From: Glaciecola sp047250385
GTDB taxonomy: Bacteria > Pseudomonadota > Gammaproteobacteria > Enterobacterales > Alteromonadaceae
DNA: 64,000 nt
Assembly (NCBI RefSeq): GCF_047250385.1
Contig: NZ_JBLBVM010000043.1
Span: 1 to 64,000, forward strand
Direction: 5' to 3'
The translations under genes were made by a program, and so were the position numbers. This document shows positions 25,923 through 34,198 of the stretch, in pieces. Each line of letters begins with the position of its first letter. Position 1 is the stretch's first letter. The notes under the pieces were generated by a model that made no database searches, had not been told where the DNA came from, and was given only the letters and a program-made list of their open reading frames with translations.

Positions 25923-28583
25923 TTACTTAACTTCTTTTCGCCACTGATAAAGTAAGGCTAAAGCCTCCCGTGGAGTTAGATCATCAATGTCGATTTGTTT
26001 GATCTTTTCTTCTAACCAATGCTCTGAATCTGAAGCCTCAAACGCCATGCTCAGTTGTGTTTCGGCTCTTGCTTTTGCGACGGCTTCACTTTCCGCTTGT
26101 TTAATTTCGCTGCTCGTGGAAGCCGATTTTTCAGCATCCGCATTAACCACATCCAGTAACTCTAATTCAGCTAGTTTACGCTTCGCCGAATCAATCACCG
26201 CTTTTGGCACGCCAGCGAGCTTCGCTACTTGCAAGCCATAACTCTTGCTCGCGGCACCTTGCTGAACTTGATGCATAAAGCGAATTTCATCATTGTGTTC
26301 AACTGCACTTAAATGCACGTTCGTAATGGTATGAATGCTGTCTGATAAACTCGTTAGTTCGAAATAATGGGTGGCGAAAAGGGTGAAAGCATTCAATTTT
26401 TCCGACAACCATTGTGCACAAGACCAAGCTAAACTTAAGCCATCGTAGGTGCTGGTGCCACGGCCAATTTCGTCCATGAGTACAAGACTATTTGCCGTTG
26501 CATTATTGAGAATGTTAGCTGTTTCCGTCATTTCGACCATGAAGGTTGAGCGACCAGATGCTAAATCGTCTGCGGCACCAATACGAGTAAAGATGCGGTC
26601 GATGGGGCCAATCTGCGCTTCTTGCGCTGGTACATAACAGCCTACATACGCGAGTAAGACAATCAGCGCGGTTTGTCGCATATATGTCGATTTACCGCCC
26701 ATGTTTGGTCCGGTGATCATTAGCATTCGCGTTTTATCATCCATGAACAATGGATTCGCGATGAACGGTGAGTTCATCACTTCTTCAACTACCAAATGCC
26801 TACCTTCGCTGTATTTGATGGTGTTCTCTTCAACGAGCTGTGGACGCTGTAGATTCAAGGTGTCGGCACGCTCAGCGAAATTAGCCAGTACATCTAGTGT
26901 TGCTAAGGCGACGGCACTCTGCATTAAGCTTGGTAATTCAGGCGCAATATCATCAAAAAGCGCTTCGTAGAGTTTCTTTTCTAAGGCTAAAGCCTTGCTT
27001 TGGCTCGTCAGGACTTTGTCTTCGTGGGCCTTAAGTTCTGGAATAATGTATCGTTCATTGTTCTTGAGAGTTTGGCGGCGCACATAATCAGCGGGAATTT
27101 TATCGCTATTGGCGCGACTTACTTCAATGAAGAAGCCATGCACGCGATTGTAGTTTACTTTGAGAGTTGGAATTCCCGTGCGTTCACGTTCTTTAATTTC
27201 CAATTGATCAAGAAAGTCTGTTGCGCCTTTTGAAAGCGCACGCAATTCATCGAGTTCCTCAGAATAGCCTTCCGCAATCACGCCACCGTCGCGCAAAACA
27301 ACAGGTGGGTTGTCAATAATCGCTTGGTTCAGTAGTTCAGCAACACGTGGGTATTCGCCAATATCATTACTGAACACTTTGAATGAATCATGCTCCGACG
27401 AAGGAATAGAGTCTCGCAACCATTGCTGCAGATCAGGAAGAATATTCAAGGCTTCTTTTAAGCGTGAAAAGTCTCTCGGGCGCGCAGAACGCAATGCCAT
27501 GCGAGCAAGGATCCTTTCGATATCGCCAATTTGTTTTAAGTGGTCTTGCAGCATGGAATAATCATGTCGCTGCACATCCGAAATCGTATTTTGCCTGAAT
27601 AACAACATTGCTTTGTTCGTGATGGGGCGGTGCAACCAACGCTGCAGTAAACGACTTCCCATTGCTGTTGAGGTGTTGTTCAGCACGGAGTAAAGCGTGT
27701 TTTCAGTGCTGCCAGATAAGGTTCTTGTTAGTTCTAAATTTTGCTGAGTGGCCGCATCCATTAACACCGATTCATCGGCACGGTATTGGCTGATTTTGCG
27801 TAAATGAGGCAGGGCAGTGCGTTGTGTTTCTTGCACATATTGCAATACGCAACCTGCCGCACCAATTGCGACGGCACTACTATTAATGCCAAAACCATCA
27901 AGTTCTTTTGTGCCGAATTGTGTGTTGAGTTTGAGGTTCGCAGTATCGATATCATATTCCCACTGCGGACGCCGGCGTAAACCTTTACACTTTTCTATTA
28001 AGTGAAAGAACGAGCATTGCTCAGGGTAAAGAATTTCCGCTGGTTGAATGCGTTGAAGTTCAGCTTGAAAGGCTTCATCACTGTGCGCATCGAAGATCAT
28101 GAATTGTCCGCTAGTAATATCTATCGTTGCCAAGCCATACACATCTTTCACTTTGGTAATGGCTAATAGAACAGAGTCTTTTGATTCCTCTAATAAAGCT
28201 TCATCGGTCACTGTACCGGGTGTCACAATGCGCTGAACCGCACGTTCGACAGGGCCCTTACTTGTTGCAGGATCGCCAATTTGTTCACAAATCGCTACCG
28301 ATTCGCCCATTTTAACGAGTTTAGCTAAGTAGTTTTCAGCTGCATGATAAGGCACGCCGGCCATAGGGATGGGTTCGCCGCCTGATTTTCCGCGCGCAGT
28401 GAGAGAGATATTAAGCAGGTTTGACGCTTTTTTCGCATCGTCAAAAAACAATTCATAAAAGTCGCCCATGCGATAAAACAGCAAGATATCGGGATGATCT
28501 GCTTTTATCTTTAAATACTGCGTCATCATTGGCGTGTTAGCCGGTGAGCTCGCTTTCGCTTTATTATTTTTATTGTTTGGCAT
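25923..28583 (-). CDS. mutS: DNA mismatch repair protein MutS
   Basis: This is the mismatch-recognition ATPase of 886 residues. The N-terminal mismatch-binding segment FYRMGDFYELF contains the Phe-X-Glu motif that stacks on the mispair. The ATPase has Walker A TGPNMGGKSTYMRQ, then STFMVEMTETANIL and Walker B LVLMDEIGRGTSTYDGLS. The C-terminal tail (DLTPREALALLYQWRKEV) resembles the tetramer domain. Length is slightly above E. coli's. It is divergent from pncC (91-bp gap), the usual gammaproteobacterial neighbourhood leading to recA. An 8-bp minisatellite starts immediately after the stop. Confidence 0.99.
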   Translation of the reverse strand: MPNNKNNKAKASSPANTPMMTQYLKIKADHPDILLFYRMGDFYELFFDDAKKASNLLNISLTARGKSGGEPIPMAGVPYHAAENYLAKLVKMGESVAICEQIGDPATSKGPVERAVQRIVTPGTVTDEALLEESKDSVLLAITKVKDVYGLATIDITSGQFMIFDAHSDEAFQAELQRIQPAEILYPEQCSFFHLIEKCKGLRRRPQWEYDIDTANLKLNTQFGTKELDGFGINSSAVAIGAAGCVLQYVQETQRTALPHLRKISQYRADESVLMDAATQQNLELTRTLSGSTENTLYSVLNNTSTAMGSRLLQRWLHRPITNKAMLLFRQNTISDVQRHDYSMLQDHLKQIGDIERILARMALRSARPRDFSRLKEALNILPDLQQWLRDSIPSSEHDSFKVFSNDIGEYPRVAELLNQAIIDNPPVVLRDGGVIAEGYSEELDELRALSKGATDFLDQLEIKERERTGIPTLKVNYNRVHGFFIEVSRANSDKIPADYVRRQTLKNNERYIIPELKAHEDKVLTSQSKALALEKKLYEALFDDIAPELPSLMQSAVALATLDVLANFAERADTLNLQRPQLVEENTIKYSEGRHLVVEEVMNSPFIANPLFMDDKTRMLMITGPNMGGKSTYMRQTALIVLLAYVGCYVPAQEAQIGPIDRIFTRIGAADDLASGRSTFMVEMTETANILNNATANSLVLMDEIGRGTSTYDGLSLAWSCAQWLSEKLNAFTLFATHYFELTSLSDSIHTITNVHLSAVEHNDEIRFMHQVQQGAASKSYGLQVAKLAGVPKAVIDSAKRKLAELELLDVVNADAEKSASTSSEIKQAESEAVAKARAETQLSMAFEASDSEHWLEEKIKQIDIDDLTPREALALLYQWRKEVK

Positions 28584-28674
28584 GCTTTTTAAACAGGTTT
28601 CTATTGTGACAGCTTCAGCTTGTCTTTAATATGTGGTGCCATTGTAATGAAAACCACAGGGATATAAATAGACT

Positions 28675-29394
28675 TTGCAAAACTTAAGTGCAAAAAATGT
28701 GGGATCTCTCGCTCGCTCTTTAGGGGCAGACTTATTAGCCGCAAACAAGAAAGTTGCGTCGGTTGAGTCATGTACAGGCGGTGGCGTTGCTTATGCTATT
28801 ACAGAAGTGGCTGGCTCGTCACAGTGGTTTGAGAAGTCATGGGTGACTTATTCAAACCAAGCCAAACATGAAGAAGTGGGCGTTAAATTAGACACATTGG
28901 CTAAATTTGGCGCGGTATCGTCGGAAGTTGTGCGTGAAATGGCTGAAGGTGGTTTGCATAAAAGCGGCGCGGATCTTTGTGTTTCAATTAGTGGGATAGC
29001 AGGGCCAGGCGGCGGAAGCCCTTCAAAACCTGTTGGCTTGGTTTGGTTTGCGATTGCGATGCTTGAAGTGAAACCTGAAGACGAAGAGACTGCTGTTTTA
29101 AAAAGCAGTGCTGTAATCAAAGATGATGCTTTGCTAGACGACAGTTCCTTACTCAAGGACAATGTCTCTCCCCAAGAAAGTAGCGCTTTCAAAGGAAAAG
29201 CAGTTCTTAAAGAAACTCCAGCTTTTAAAGATAATTCTACACTTAACGAAAAGACTATCATCAAAGACAACATAACTTATTCAGTGACCACACGTTGTTT
29301 TTCCAGATGTTTTAGTGGTGACAGACAACAAGTAAGAGAACAAGCAATACATCTCGCCCTAAAAGAACTGATCGTCAGTCTAGTTAACTCCTAA
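28675..29394 (+). CDS. pncC: Nicotinamide-nucleotide amidohydrolase PncC (CinA C-terminal domain) with internal insertion
   Basis: This enzyme deamidates NMN to nicotinate mononucleotide in pyridine-nucleotide salvage. Conserved blocks are VESCTGGGVAYAITEVAGSS, SWVTYSNQAKHEEVGV, LCVSISGIAGPGGGSPSKPV, and GLVWFAIA with RCFSGDRQQVREQA near the end. The family is about 160-165 residues but this protein has 239. The excess (about 131-204) lies between the strand VWFAIA and RCFSGDR and consists of six-residue repeats with no similarity I recognise. RCFS is also duplicated at its end. The start is TTG at 28675 because a stop lies immediately upstream in frame; GTG at 28699 is an alternative. The frame is intact through the insertion, so a folded enzyme with a surface loop is plausible. 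Confidence 0.9.
   Translation: MQNLSAKNVGSLARSLGADLLAANKKVASVESCTGGGVAYAITEVAGSSQWFEKSWVTYSNQAKHEEVGVKLDTLAKFGAVSSEVVREMAEGGLHKSGADLCVSISGIAGPGGGSPSKPVGLVWFAIAMLEVKPEDEETAVLKSSAVIKDDALLDDSSLLKDNVSPQESSAFKGKAVLKETPAFKDNSTLNEKTIIKDNITYSVTTRCFSRCFSGDRQQVREQAIHLALKELIVSLVNS
29092..29274 (+). repeat. In-frame 18-bp degenerate repeat inside pncC
   Basis: Residues 140-200 divide into hexads: AVLKSS AVIKDD ALLDDS, then SLLKDN VSPQES SAFKGK, then AVLKET PAFKDN STLNEK, then TIIKDN. The pattern is small-hydrophobic-hydrophobic-Lys-acidic-polar. At DNA level, units share AAAGA and GCT starts but are diverged. It interrupts a normally conserved core. Confidence 0.85.
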
Positions 29395-29540
29395 TCTTTT
29401 TTTCGTTAGAATTCGTTATAACTACTGTATAAGACCTATTTTTCTACAGTGGTTTTCAGTTTGCTAACGATTATTTAAATCCGATTTCAAACAAAAAACA
29501 TTATAATTTCAGTATCTTAAAAATATTTTTAAATTGCCTG

Positions 29541-29568
29541 TTGAAACTGTATGGTTATACAGTATACT
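29541..29568 (+). promoter_or_regulatory. recA promoter with LexA (SOS) box
   Basis: CTGTATGGTTATACAG at 29547-29562 matches the gammaproteobacterial LexA operator (CTGT-N8-ACAG) with an ATGGTTAT spacer. It lies exactly between a -35 element TTGAAA (29541-29546) and a -10 element TATACT (29563-29568), 16 bp apart. Bound LexA would block RNA polymerase. The promoter leaves a leader of about 180-260 bases. The rest of the gap from 29395 shows no gene. Confidence 0.93.
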
Positions 29569-29830
29569 TGCGATATAAATGATTAGGTGTGTTGGTTTAG
29601 CTCCATTTAAAAAGTGGATTTTCGGCAAAGACAACTAATGAAAACAAAGTTTGGTGAGTGTTGTATTTGCTAAACAAATAACAGTGAACAAATTATTAGT
29701 AAGGTGAGTAATCACTGCACTAACCAAACAAAATTGACGACACCTAGGAGCGATGGCCATGTTAAAAAAATCAGCTGAAAAACAAAAAAAGACAGCACCA
29801 GCAAGAAGAACCGGTAACGAGGACAAAGGC

Positions 29831-30880
29831 ATGAACGAAAATAAGAACCGCGCATTAGACGCTGCTCTAGGTCAAATTGAAAAGCAATTCGGTAAAGGCG
29901 CAATTATGCGTTTAGGTGACAACCAAGCATTAGATATTGAATCGATATCAACAGGTTCACTTACTATCGATATTGCCTTAGGCATAGGCGGCTTGCCTTG
30001 TGGCCGTGTTGTTGAGATTTATGGTCCTGAGTCTTCGGGTAAAACAACCCTTACATTACAAGTTATCGCTGAAGCTCAAAAGAAAGGCAAAACTTGTGCT
30101 TTCGTAGATGCAGAGCATGCTCTTGACCCCGTTTATGCTGAGAAACTCGGCGTGAACATTGACGAGTTACTCGTGTCACAGCCTGATACCGGTGAACAAG
30201 CATTAGAAATTTGTGACATGTTAGTGCGTTCAAACGCGGTTGACGTCGTTATTGTCGACTCAGTAGCGGCACTTACACCACGAGCTGAAATTGAAGGCGA
30301 CATGGGTGATTCACACGTTGGTTTGCAAGCTCGCTTAATGTCTCAAGCATTACGTAAACTAACCGCAAACATCAAACGTTCAAACACATTAGTTATCTTC
30401 ATTAACCAAATTCGTATGAAAATTGGTGTGATGTTTGGTAACCCAGAAACGACAACAGGCGGTAACGCACTTAAGTTCTACGCATCTGTACGTTTAGATA
30501 TTCGTCGCATCGGCGCAATCAAAGATGGCGATGAAGTGGTCGGTAACGAAACTCGGGTGAAGGTAGTGAAAAACAAAGTCGCGCCTCCATTCAAACAAGC
30601 CGAATTCCAGATCATGTACGGCGCTGGTATTTCGAAAGAAGCTGAACTTATCGACTTAGGCGTTAAGCAAAAGCTAGTTGAAAAAGCAGGTGCTTGGTAC
30701 AGCTACAATGGCGAACGTATCGGTCAAGGTAAAGCAAACGTAGTTAAATACTTAAAAGAGCACGTTGAAATGGCTCAAGAAATTGAAGGTTTAATACGTG
30801 CCGAACTGCTCATGCCCAAGACTAAAAAAGTTGAAGAAGAAGCGCTTGCAGAAGCGGCGGAAGCTGAAGCAGACGAGTAA
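29831..30880 (+). CDS. recA: Recombinase RecA
   Basis: This is the strand-exchange ATPase and SOS co-protease. From ATG at 29831 it has 349 residues, the normal length, starting MNENKNRALDAALGQIEKQF. Walker A is GPESSGKTT, and loop L2 around GNPETTTGGNALKFYASVRL is intact. The C-terminus is acidic (EEEALAEAAEAEADE), as usual. GAGG lies eight bases before this ATG. The frame also extends upstream without a stop to ATGs at 29759 and 29753, preceded by AGGAG eight bases before 29759, which would add a lysine-rich leader of 24 residues. Either or both starts may be used. A LexA-controlled promoter lies upstream and a strong terminator behind. Confidence 0.98.
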   Translation: MNENKNRALDAALGQIEKQFGKGAIMRLGDNQALDIESISTGSLTIDIALGIGGLPCGRVVEIYGPESSGKTTLTLQVIAEAQKKGKTCAFVDAEHALDPVYAEKLGVNIDELLVSQPDTGEQALEICDMLVRSNAVDVVIVDSVAALTPRAEIEGDMGDSHVGLQARLMSQALRKLTANIKRSNTLVIFINQIRMKIGVMFGNPETTTGGNALKFYASVRLDIRRIGAIKDGDEVVGNETRVKVVKNKVAPPFKQAEFQIMYGAGISKEAELIDLGVKQKLVEKAGAWYSYNGERIGQGKANVVKYLKEHVEMAQEIEGLIRAELLMPKTKKVEEEALAEAAEAEADE

Positions 30881-30913
30881 GTAGATTTTAGCGCTGCCCT
30901 CTAGTGGGTATTT

Positions 30914-30942
30914 AATGGCTGACTTGTTCAGCCATTTTTTTT
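30914..30942 (+). terminator. Rho-independent terminator of recA
   Basis: A 9-bp stem, AATGGCTGA/TCAGCCATT, with a five-base loop is followed by eight Ts (counting those closing the stem). It starts 33 bp beyond the recA stop. Confidence 0.95.
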
Positions 30943-30968
30943 GCTTTCTTCCAGACTCATTAATCTCC

Positions 30969-31063
30969 CGGCATGACCGCAACGCCACGTTATAACTAAA
31001 ACCCCCCGTCATAACTACAACCCCCCGTCATAACTGCAACTCTACGTCATGACTACAACCCGA
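30969..31063. repeat. 19-bp tandem repeat, five copies, downstream of recA
   Basis: Units start at 30969, 30988, 31007, 31026 and 31045 and follow the pattern CGTCATaACTaCAACcccx. Spacing is exactly 19 each time. The first two copies are more diverged. The next unit at 31064 begins a longer repeat whose start is the same CGTCATG. Confidence 0.9.
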
Positions 31064-31209
31064 CGTCATGTCTGCGAAGGCAGTCATCTCCCACTAGTCA
31101 TTCCCATCAGGTCAACATACCCGTCATGACTGCGAAGGCAGTCATCTCCCACTAGTCATTCCCATCAGGTCAACATACCCGTCATGTCTGCGAAGGCAGT
31201 CATCTCCCA
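31064..31209. repeat. 58-bp tandem repeat (2.5 copies) containing REP-like hairpins
   Basis: Copies start at 31064, 31122 and 31180, with exact 58-bp spacing and near identity. Each begins CGTCATG(A/T)CTGCGAAGGCAG and contains a hairpin with loop GAAG, then TCATCTCCCACTAGTCATTC. The last copy stops after CTCCC. The stem layout matches the REP-like family seen at 21616 and 36763. The 137 bp between here and wecB hold its promoter and nothing else I can identify. Confidence 0.92.
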
Positions 31210-31346
31210 ATTAAACACATAAGGTATCAGTTTATAGTTTACAGTCTGAATCATCAGACCAAATAAATGTGACATATATCGTGGTTTTAAGTAGGATTTG
31301 CTTCCATTATTGAAAATGTCTGTTTGTGATAGGGAAGTATGCATCC

Positions 31347-32474
31347 ATGAAAAAAGTTCTTTGTGTATTTGGTACTCGACCTGAGGCCATTAAAATGGCG
31401 CCTTTGGTCAAATACCTAGAAGCCGATCCCAACTTCGATTTAAAGGTATGTGTTACGGCCCAGCATAGAGAAATGCTCGATCAAGTGCTTGAGTTGTTTG
31501 ATATTCATCCCGACTACGACCTGGACCTAATGAAGCACAAGCAGACTTTAAACGATGTTACTGCAAAGATATTGGTACAATTAAAACCAGTGCTTACCGA
31601 ATTCAAACCTGATGTTGTGCTTGTTCATGGCGATACCGCTACTACATTTGCGACAAGTTTGGCAGCGTACTATGAACAGATTGCTGTAGGTCATGTTGAA
31701 GCCGGCTTGCGAACAGGCAATATTTATTCACCTTGGCCTGAAGAGGCTAACAGAAAACTCACTGGTGCAATAACCACATATCATTTCGCACCCACTAAAG
31801 AATCAGAAGCTAACTTGTTGCGTGAAAACTTCAGCAAAGATGCGATTACGGTTACAGGTAATACGGTAATTGATGCTCTCTTATTAGTTCGAGAGAAACT
31901 CAAAAATGACCTTGAGTTACAAACTGAGATGGCGAAGAAGTTTGCGTTTTTAGATGATTCAAAGAAACTTATCCTGGTTACAGGTCACAGACGAGAAAAC
32001 TTCGGTGATGGCTTTGAGAATATTTGTAAAGCCTTGGCGAAAGTAGCGACTGATCATGACGACGTAGAAATTTTATACCCAGTACACTTAAACCCCGCAG
32101 TTTCTGAGCCGGTCAATAGGTTGTTATCTGGTATAAGCAACATCAAATTAATCGACCCACAACAATACTTAGAGTTTGTGTATCTGATGGATCGCAGTAA
32201 CATTATCTTAACTGACTCAGGTGGTATTCAAGAAGAAGCGCCATCACTGGGTAAACCAGTATTGGTAATGCGGGATACAACCGAACGCCCTGAAGCAGTA
32301 TCGGCTGGTACTGTAAAGTTAGTGGGTACGGATGCGAATAAGATTTACAGTGAATTAGAACGCCTATTAACTGACGAAAAAGCTTACAAAGAAATGAGTA
32401 TTGCTCATAATCCATATGGTGATGGGCAAGCATGCAAAAGAATCGCGGAACAATTATTGAAGGAAGCAAAGTAA
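31347..32474 (+). CDS. wecB: UDP-N-acetylglucosamine 2-epimerase, non-hydrolysing (first copy)
   Basis: It converts UDP-GlcNAc to UDP-ManNAc in the cytoplasm. The protein is 375 residues from ATG at 31347 (AGGGAAG upstream); an in-frame GTG at 31326 is less likely. Family motifs are CVFGTRPEAIKMAPLVK, VHGDTATTFATSLAAYY, GHVEAGLRTGNIYSPWPEE and DSGGIQEEAPSLGKPVLVMR. The stop is followed without spacing by wecC, so the two act in sequence to make UDP-ManNAcA. A close paralogue lies at 52166. No other polysaccharide gene is next to this pair, so it may supply a separate polymer such as enterobacterial-common-antigen-like glycan or simply be a duplicate. Confidence 0.97.
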   Translation: MKKVLCVFGTRPEAIKMAPLVKYLEADPNFDLKVCVTAQHREMLDQVLELFDIHPDYDLDLMKHKQTLNDVTAKILVQLKPVLTEFKPDVVLVHGDTATTFATSLAAYYEQIAVGHVEAGLRTGNIYSPWPEEANRKLTGAITTYHFAPTKESEANLLRENFSKDAITVTGNTVIDALLLVREKLKNDLELQTEMAKKFAFLDDSKKLILVTGHRRENFGDGFENICKALAKVATDHDDVEILYPVHLNPAVSEPVNRLLSGISNIKLIDPQQYLEFVYLMDRSNIILTDSGGIQEEAPSLGKPVLVMRDTTERPEAVSAGTVKLVGTDANKIYSELERLLTDEKAYKEMSIAHNPYGDGQACKRIAEQLLKEAK

Positions 32475-33755
32475 ATGTCATTTGAAACAATATCTGTCAT
32501 TGGTCTGGGTTATATCGGCTTACCCACAGCTGCCATGTTCGCAGCGAGCGGAAAAAAGGTCATTGGCGTAGATGTTAATCAGCATGCTGTTGATACAATA
32601 AATCGCGGTGAAATCCACATAGTGGAACCCGGGTTAGGAGAGATTGTTTCTAAAGCGGTCAGTGACGGTAAACTTATCGCATTTACAGAGCCTCAAGCTG
32701 CGGATGCTTTCTTAATCGCCGTTCCTACACCTTTCTTAAAAACAGACTCCTCCGTTCCAGTTCCTGATGTTAGTTACATCATGAAAGCTTGTTTAGCTAT
32801 TGCACCTGTATTGAAGAAAGGTGACTTGGTAATTCTGGAATCAACTTCCCCTGTAGGCGCAACAGAAAAAGTAACGGAATGGCTAGCAGAGTTGCGACCT
32901 GAGCTGACTTTTCCAAAACACGGTGACGAAACTGCTGATGTGAATGTCGCTCATTGTCCTGAACGTGTGCTACCAGGAAAAGTAATCGAAGAGCTAGTTT
33001 CTAACGATAGAGTTATCGGTGGTATCACGCCAACCTGTTCAAAGCGTGCAGTCGAGTTGTACAAGACCTTTGTGAAAGGGGATTGCATTATTACTAATGC
33101 TAGAACAGCTGAAATGGCGAAGCTAACCGAGAACGCTTCAAGAGACGTGAGCATCGCGTTTGCTAATGAATTATCGATGATTTGTGACGAAGCTGGTATT
33201 AATGTGTGGGAGTTAATCTCCCTAGCTAATCTGCATCCTCGTGTAAATATATTGCAACCCGGCCCAGGTGTTGGCGGGCACTGTATCGCTGTTGATCCTT
33301 GGTTCATTGTGAGCAAATCGCCCGTAACGGCAAGATTAATTAAATCTGCGCGTGAAATTAATGACAGCAAGCCAAAGTGGGTGGTTCAGAAAGTGAAGCA
33401 AGCTGCGGGTGAAATGCTGCTTGAAAATGTCGCTGCGGCGAAGTCCAAAGTCACTATTGCTTGCTATGGTTTGGCATTTAAACCTGATATTGATGATTTA
33501 AGAGAGAGCCCCTCATTAACGATTGCGAAATTGATTTCGACTTTGGGTGATATTAATTGTGTATGCGTTGAACCAAATATCAGTTTAGATACAAAGCTTG
33601 ATGGCATAAACCTAGTCTCACTCGATACAGCATTGCAAGATGCTGATATTCACGTGATGCTGGTCGATCATAAAGAATTCAAGAGTATCGCGAAACCGAA
33701 TGGAAAAATTATTGATACAAAAGGGGTTTGGGAAGGGTACACACCGGCAAACTAA
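32475..33755 (+). CDS. wecC: UDP-N-acetyl-D-mannosamine dehydrogenase (first copy)
   Basis: It oxidises UDP-ManNAc twice with NAD to UDP-ManNAcA. The protein has 426 residues. The N-terminal Rossmann motif is VIGLGYIGLPTAAMFA. The central domain has LTENASRDVSIAFANELS, and the catalytic cysteine lies in PGPGVGGHCIAVDPWF. The C-terminal domain begins near CYGLAFKPDIDDLRESP. Its ATG follows the wecB stop directly. A paralogue at 53302 has the same order and near-identical motifs. Confidence 0.97.
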   Translation: MSFETISVIGLGYIGLPTAAMFAASGKKVIGVDVNQHAVDTINRGEIHIVEPGLGEIVSKAVSDGKLIAFTEPQAADAFLIAVPTPFLKTDSSVPVPDVSYIMKACLAIAPVLKKGDLVILESTSPVGATEKVTEWLAELRPELTFPKHGDETADVNVAHCPERVLPGKVIEELVSNDRVIGGITPTCSKRAVELYKTFVKGDCIITNARTAEMAKLTENASRDVSIAFANELSMICDEAGINVWELISLANLHPRVNILQPGPGVGGHCIAVDPWFIVSKSPVTARLIKSAREINDSKPKWVVQKVKQAAGEMLLENVAAAKSKVTIACYGLAFKPDIDDLRESPSLTIAKLISTLGDINCVCVEPNISLDTKLDGINLVSLDTALQDADIHVMLVDHKEFKSIAKPNGKIIDTKGVWEGYTPAN

Positions 33756-33877
33756 ATTCGTTGCATGCATTACGCTTGACTTAGTGAATTGATTTATCTG
33801 GCTTTTTTGGTCTATTAGTAATGTGCTATAGACGCAATAAGAAAGCTTAAGTCAGCAGTCACAACTGACCCTTGTGA

Positions 33878-34186
33878 CTACTCCTTAAAATCCACCTTAT
33901 TATGCACATTCGACCACGAGTCAGGAAATTTGCCCTGTAACACGTATGAAAAAGCAATCAACTCCGCAATAACATGGTAAAGCTGCTCAGGAATTTCTTG
34001 GCCTAAATCCATTCTGGCTAACAAGTCACTTAGATAAGGGTCCTCATGGATCATGACACCGCTTTCTTTTGCTAGGGCTACAATCTCATCAGCTAAATCA
34101 CCAAAGCCCTTAGCAATCACCGTAGGGGAATCGTTCTCAGCCGTATTGTATTTTAGGCCAACGGCCTTTTTAATATCATCGCTCAT
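33878..34186 (-). CDS. Short FlhB C-terminal-domain-like protein (FlhX/YlqH type)
   Basis: This is a 102-residue protein matching the cytoplasmic C-terminal domain of the flagellar export switch FlhB. KKAVGLKYNTAENDSPTVIA, then KGFGDLADEIVALAKESGV and LAR...LGQEIPEQLYHVIAELI follow the FlhB pattern. The NPTH autocleavage site and the transmembrane domain are absent, as in the free-standing FlhB-like proteins found in many flagellated bacteria. It starts 12 bp after fliK, so the two are one unit. It may modulate export substrate switching together with FliK; that is inferred. Confidence 0.85.
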   Translation of the reverse strand: MSDDIKKAVGLKYNTAENDSPTVIAKGFGDLADEIVALAKESGVMIHEDPYLSDLLARMDLGQEIPEQLYHVIAELIAFSYVLQGKFPDSWSNVHNKVDFKE

Positions 34187-34198
34187 GTCAATATTTCC

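Noticed and set aside
29425..29449. Second LexA box before recA (CTGT...ACAG)
   Set aside because: The half-sites are 17 bases apart instead of 8; only the site at 29547 fits.
31064..31209. CRISPR array
   Set aside because: The 58-bp units are identical through their whole length, with no spacer variation.
33857..33879. Terminator between wecC and the FlhB-like gene
   Set aside because: There is an 8-bp stem (AGTCACAA/TTGTGACT), but no T-run on either strand, and it overlaps the stop codon.
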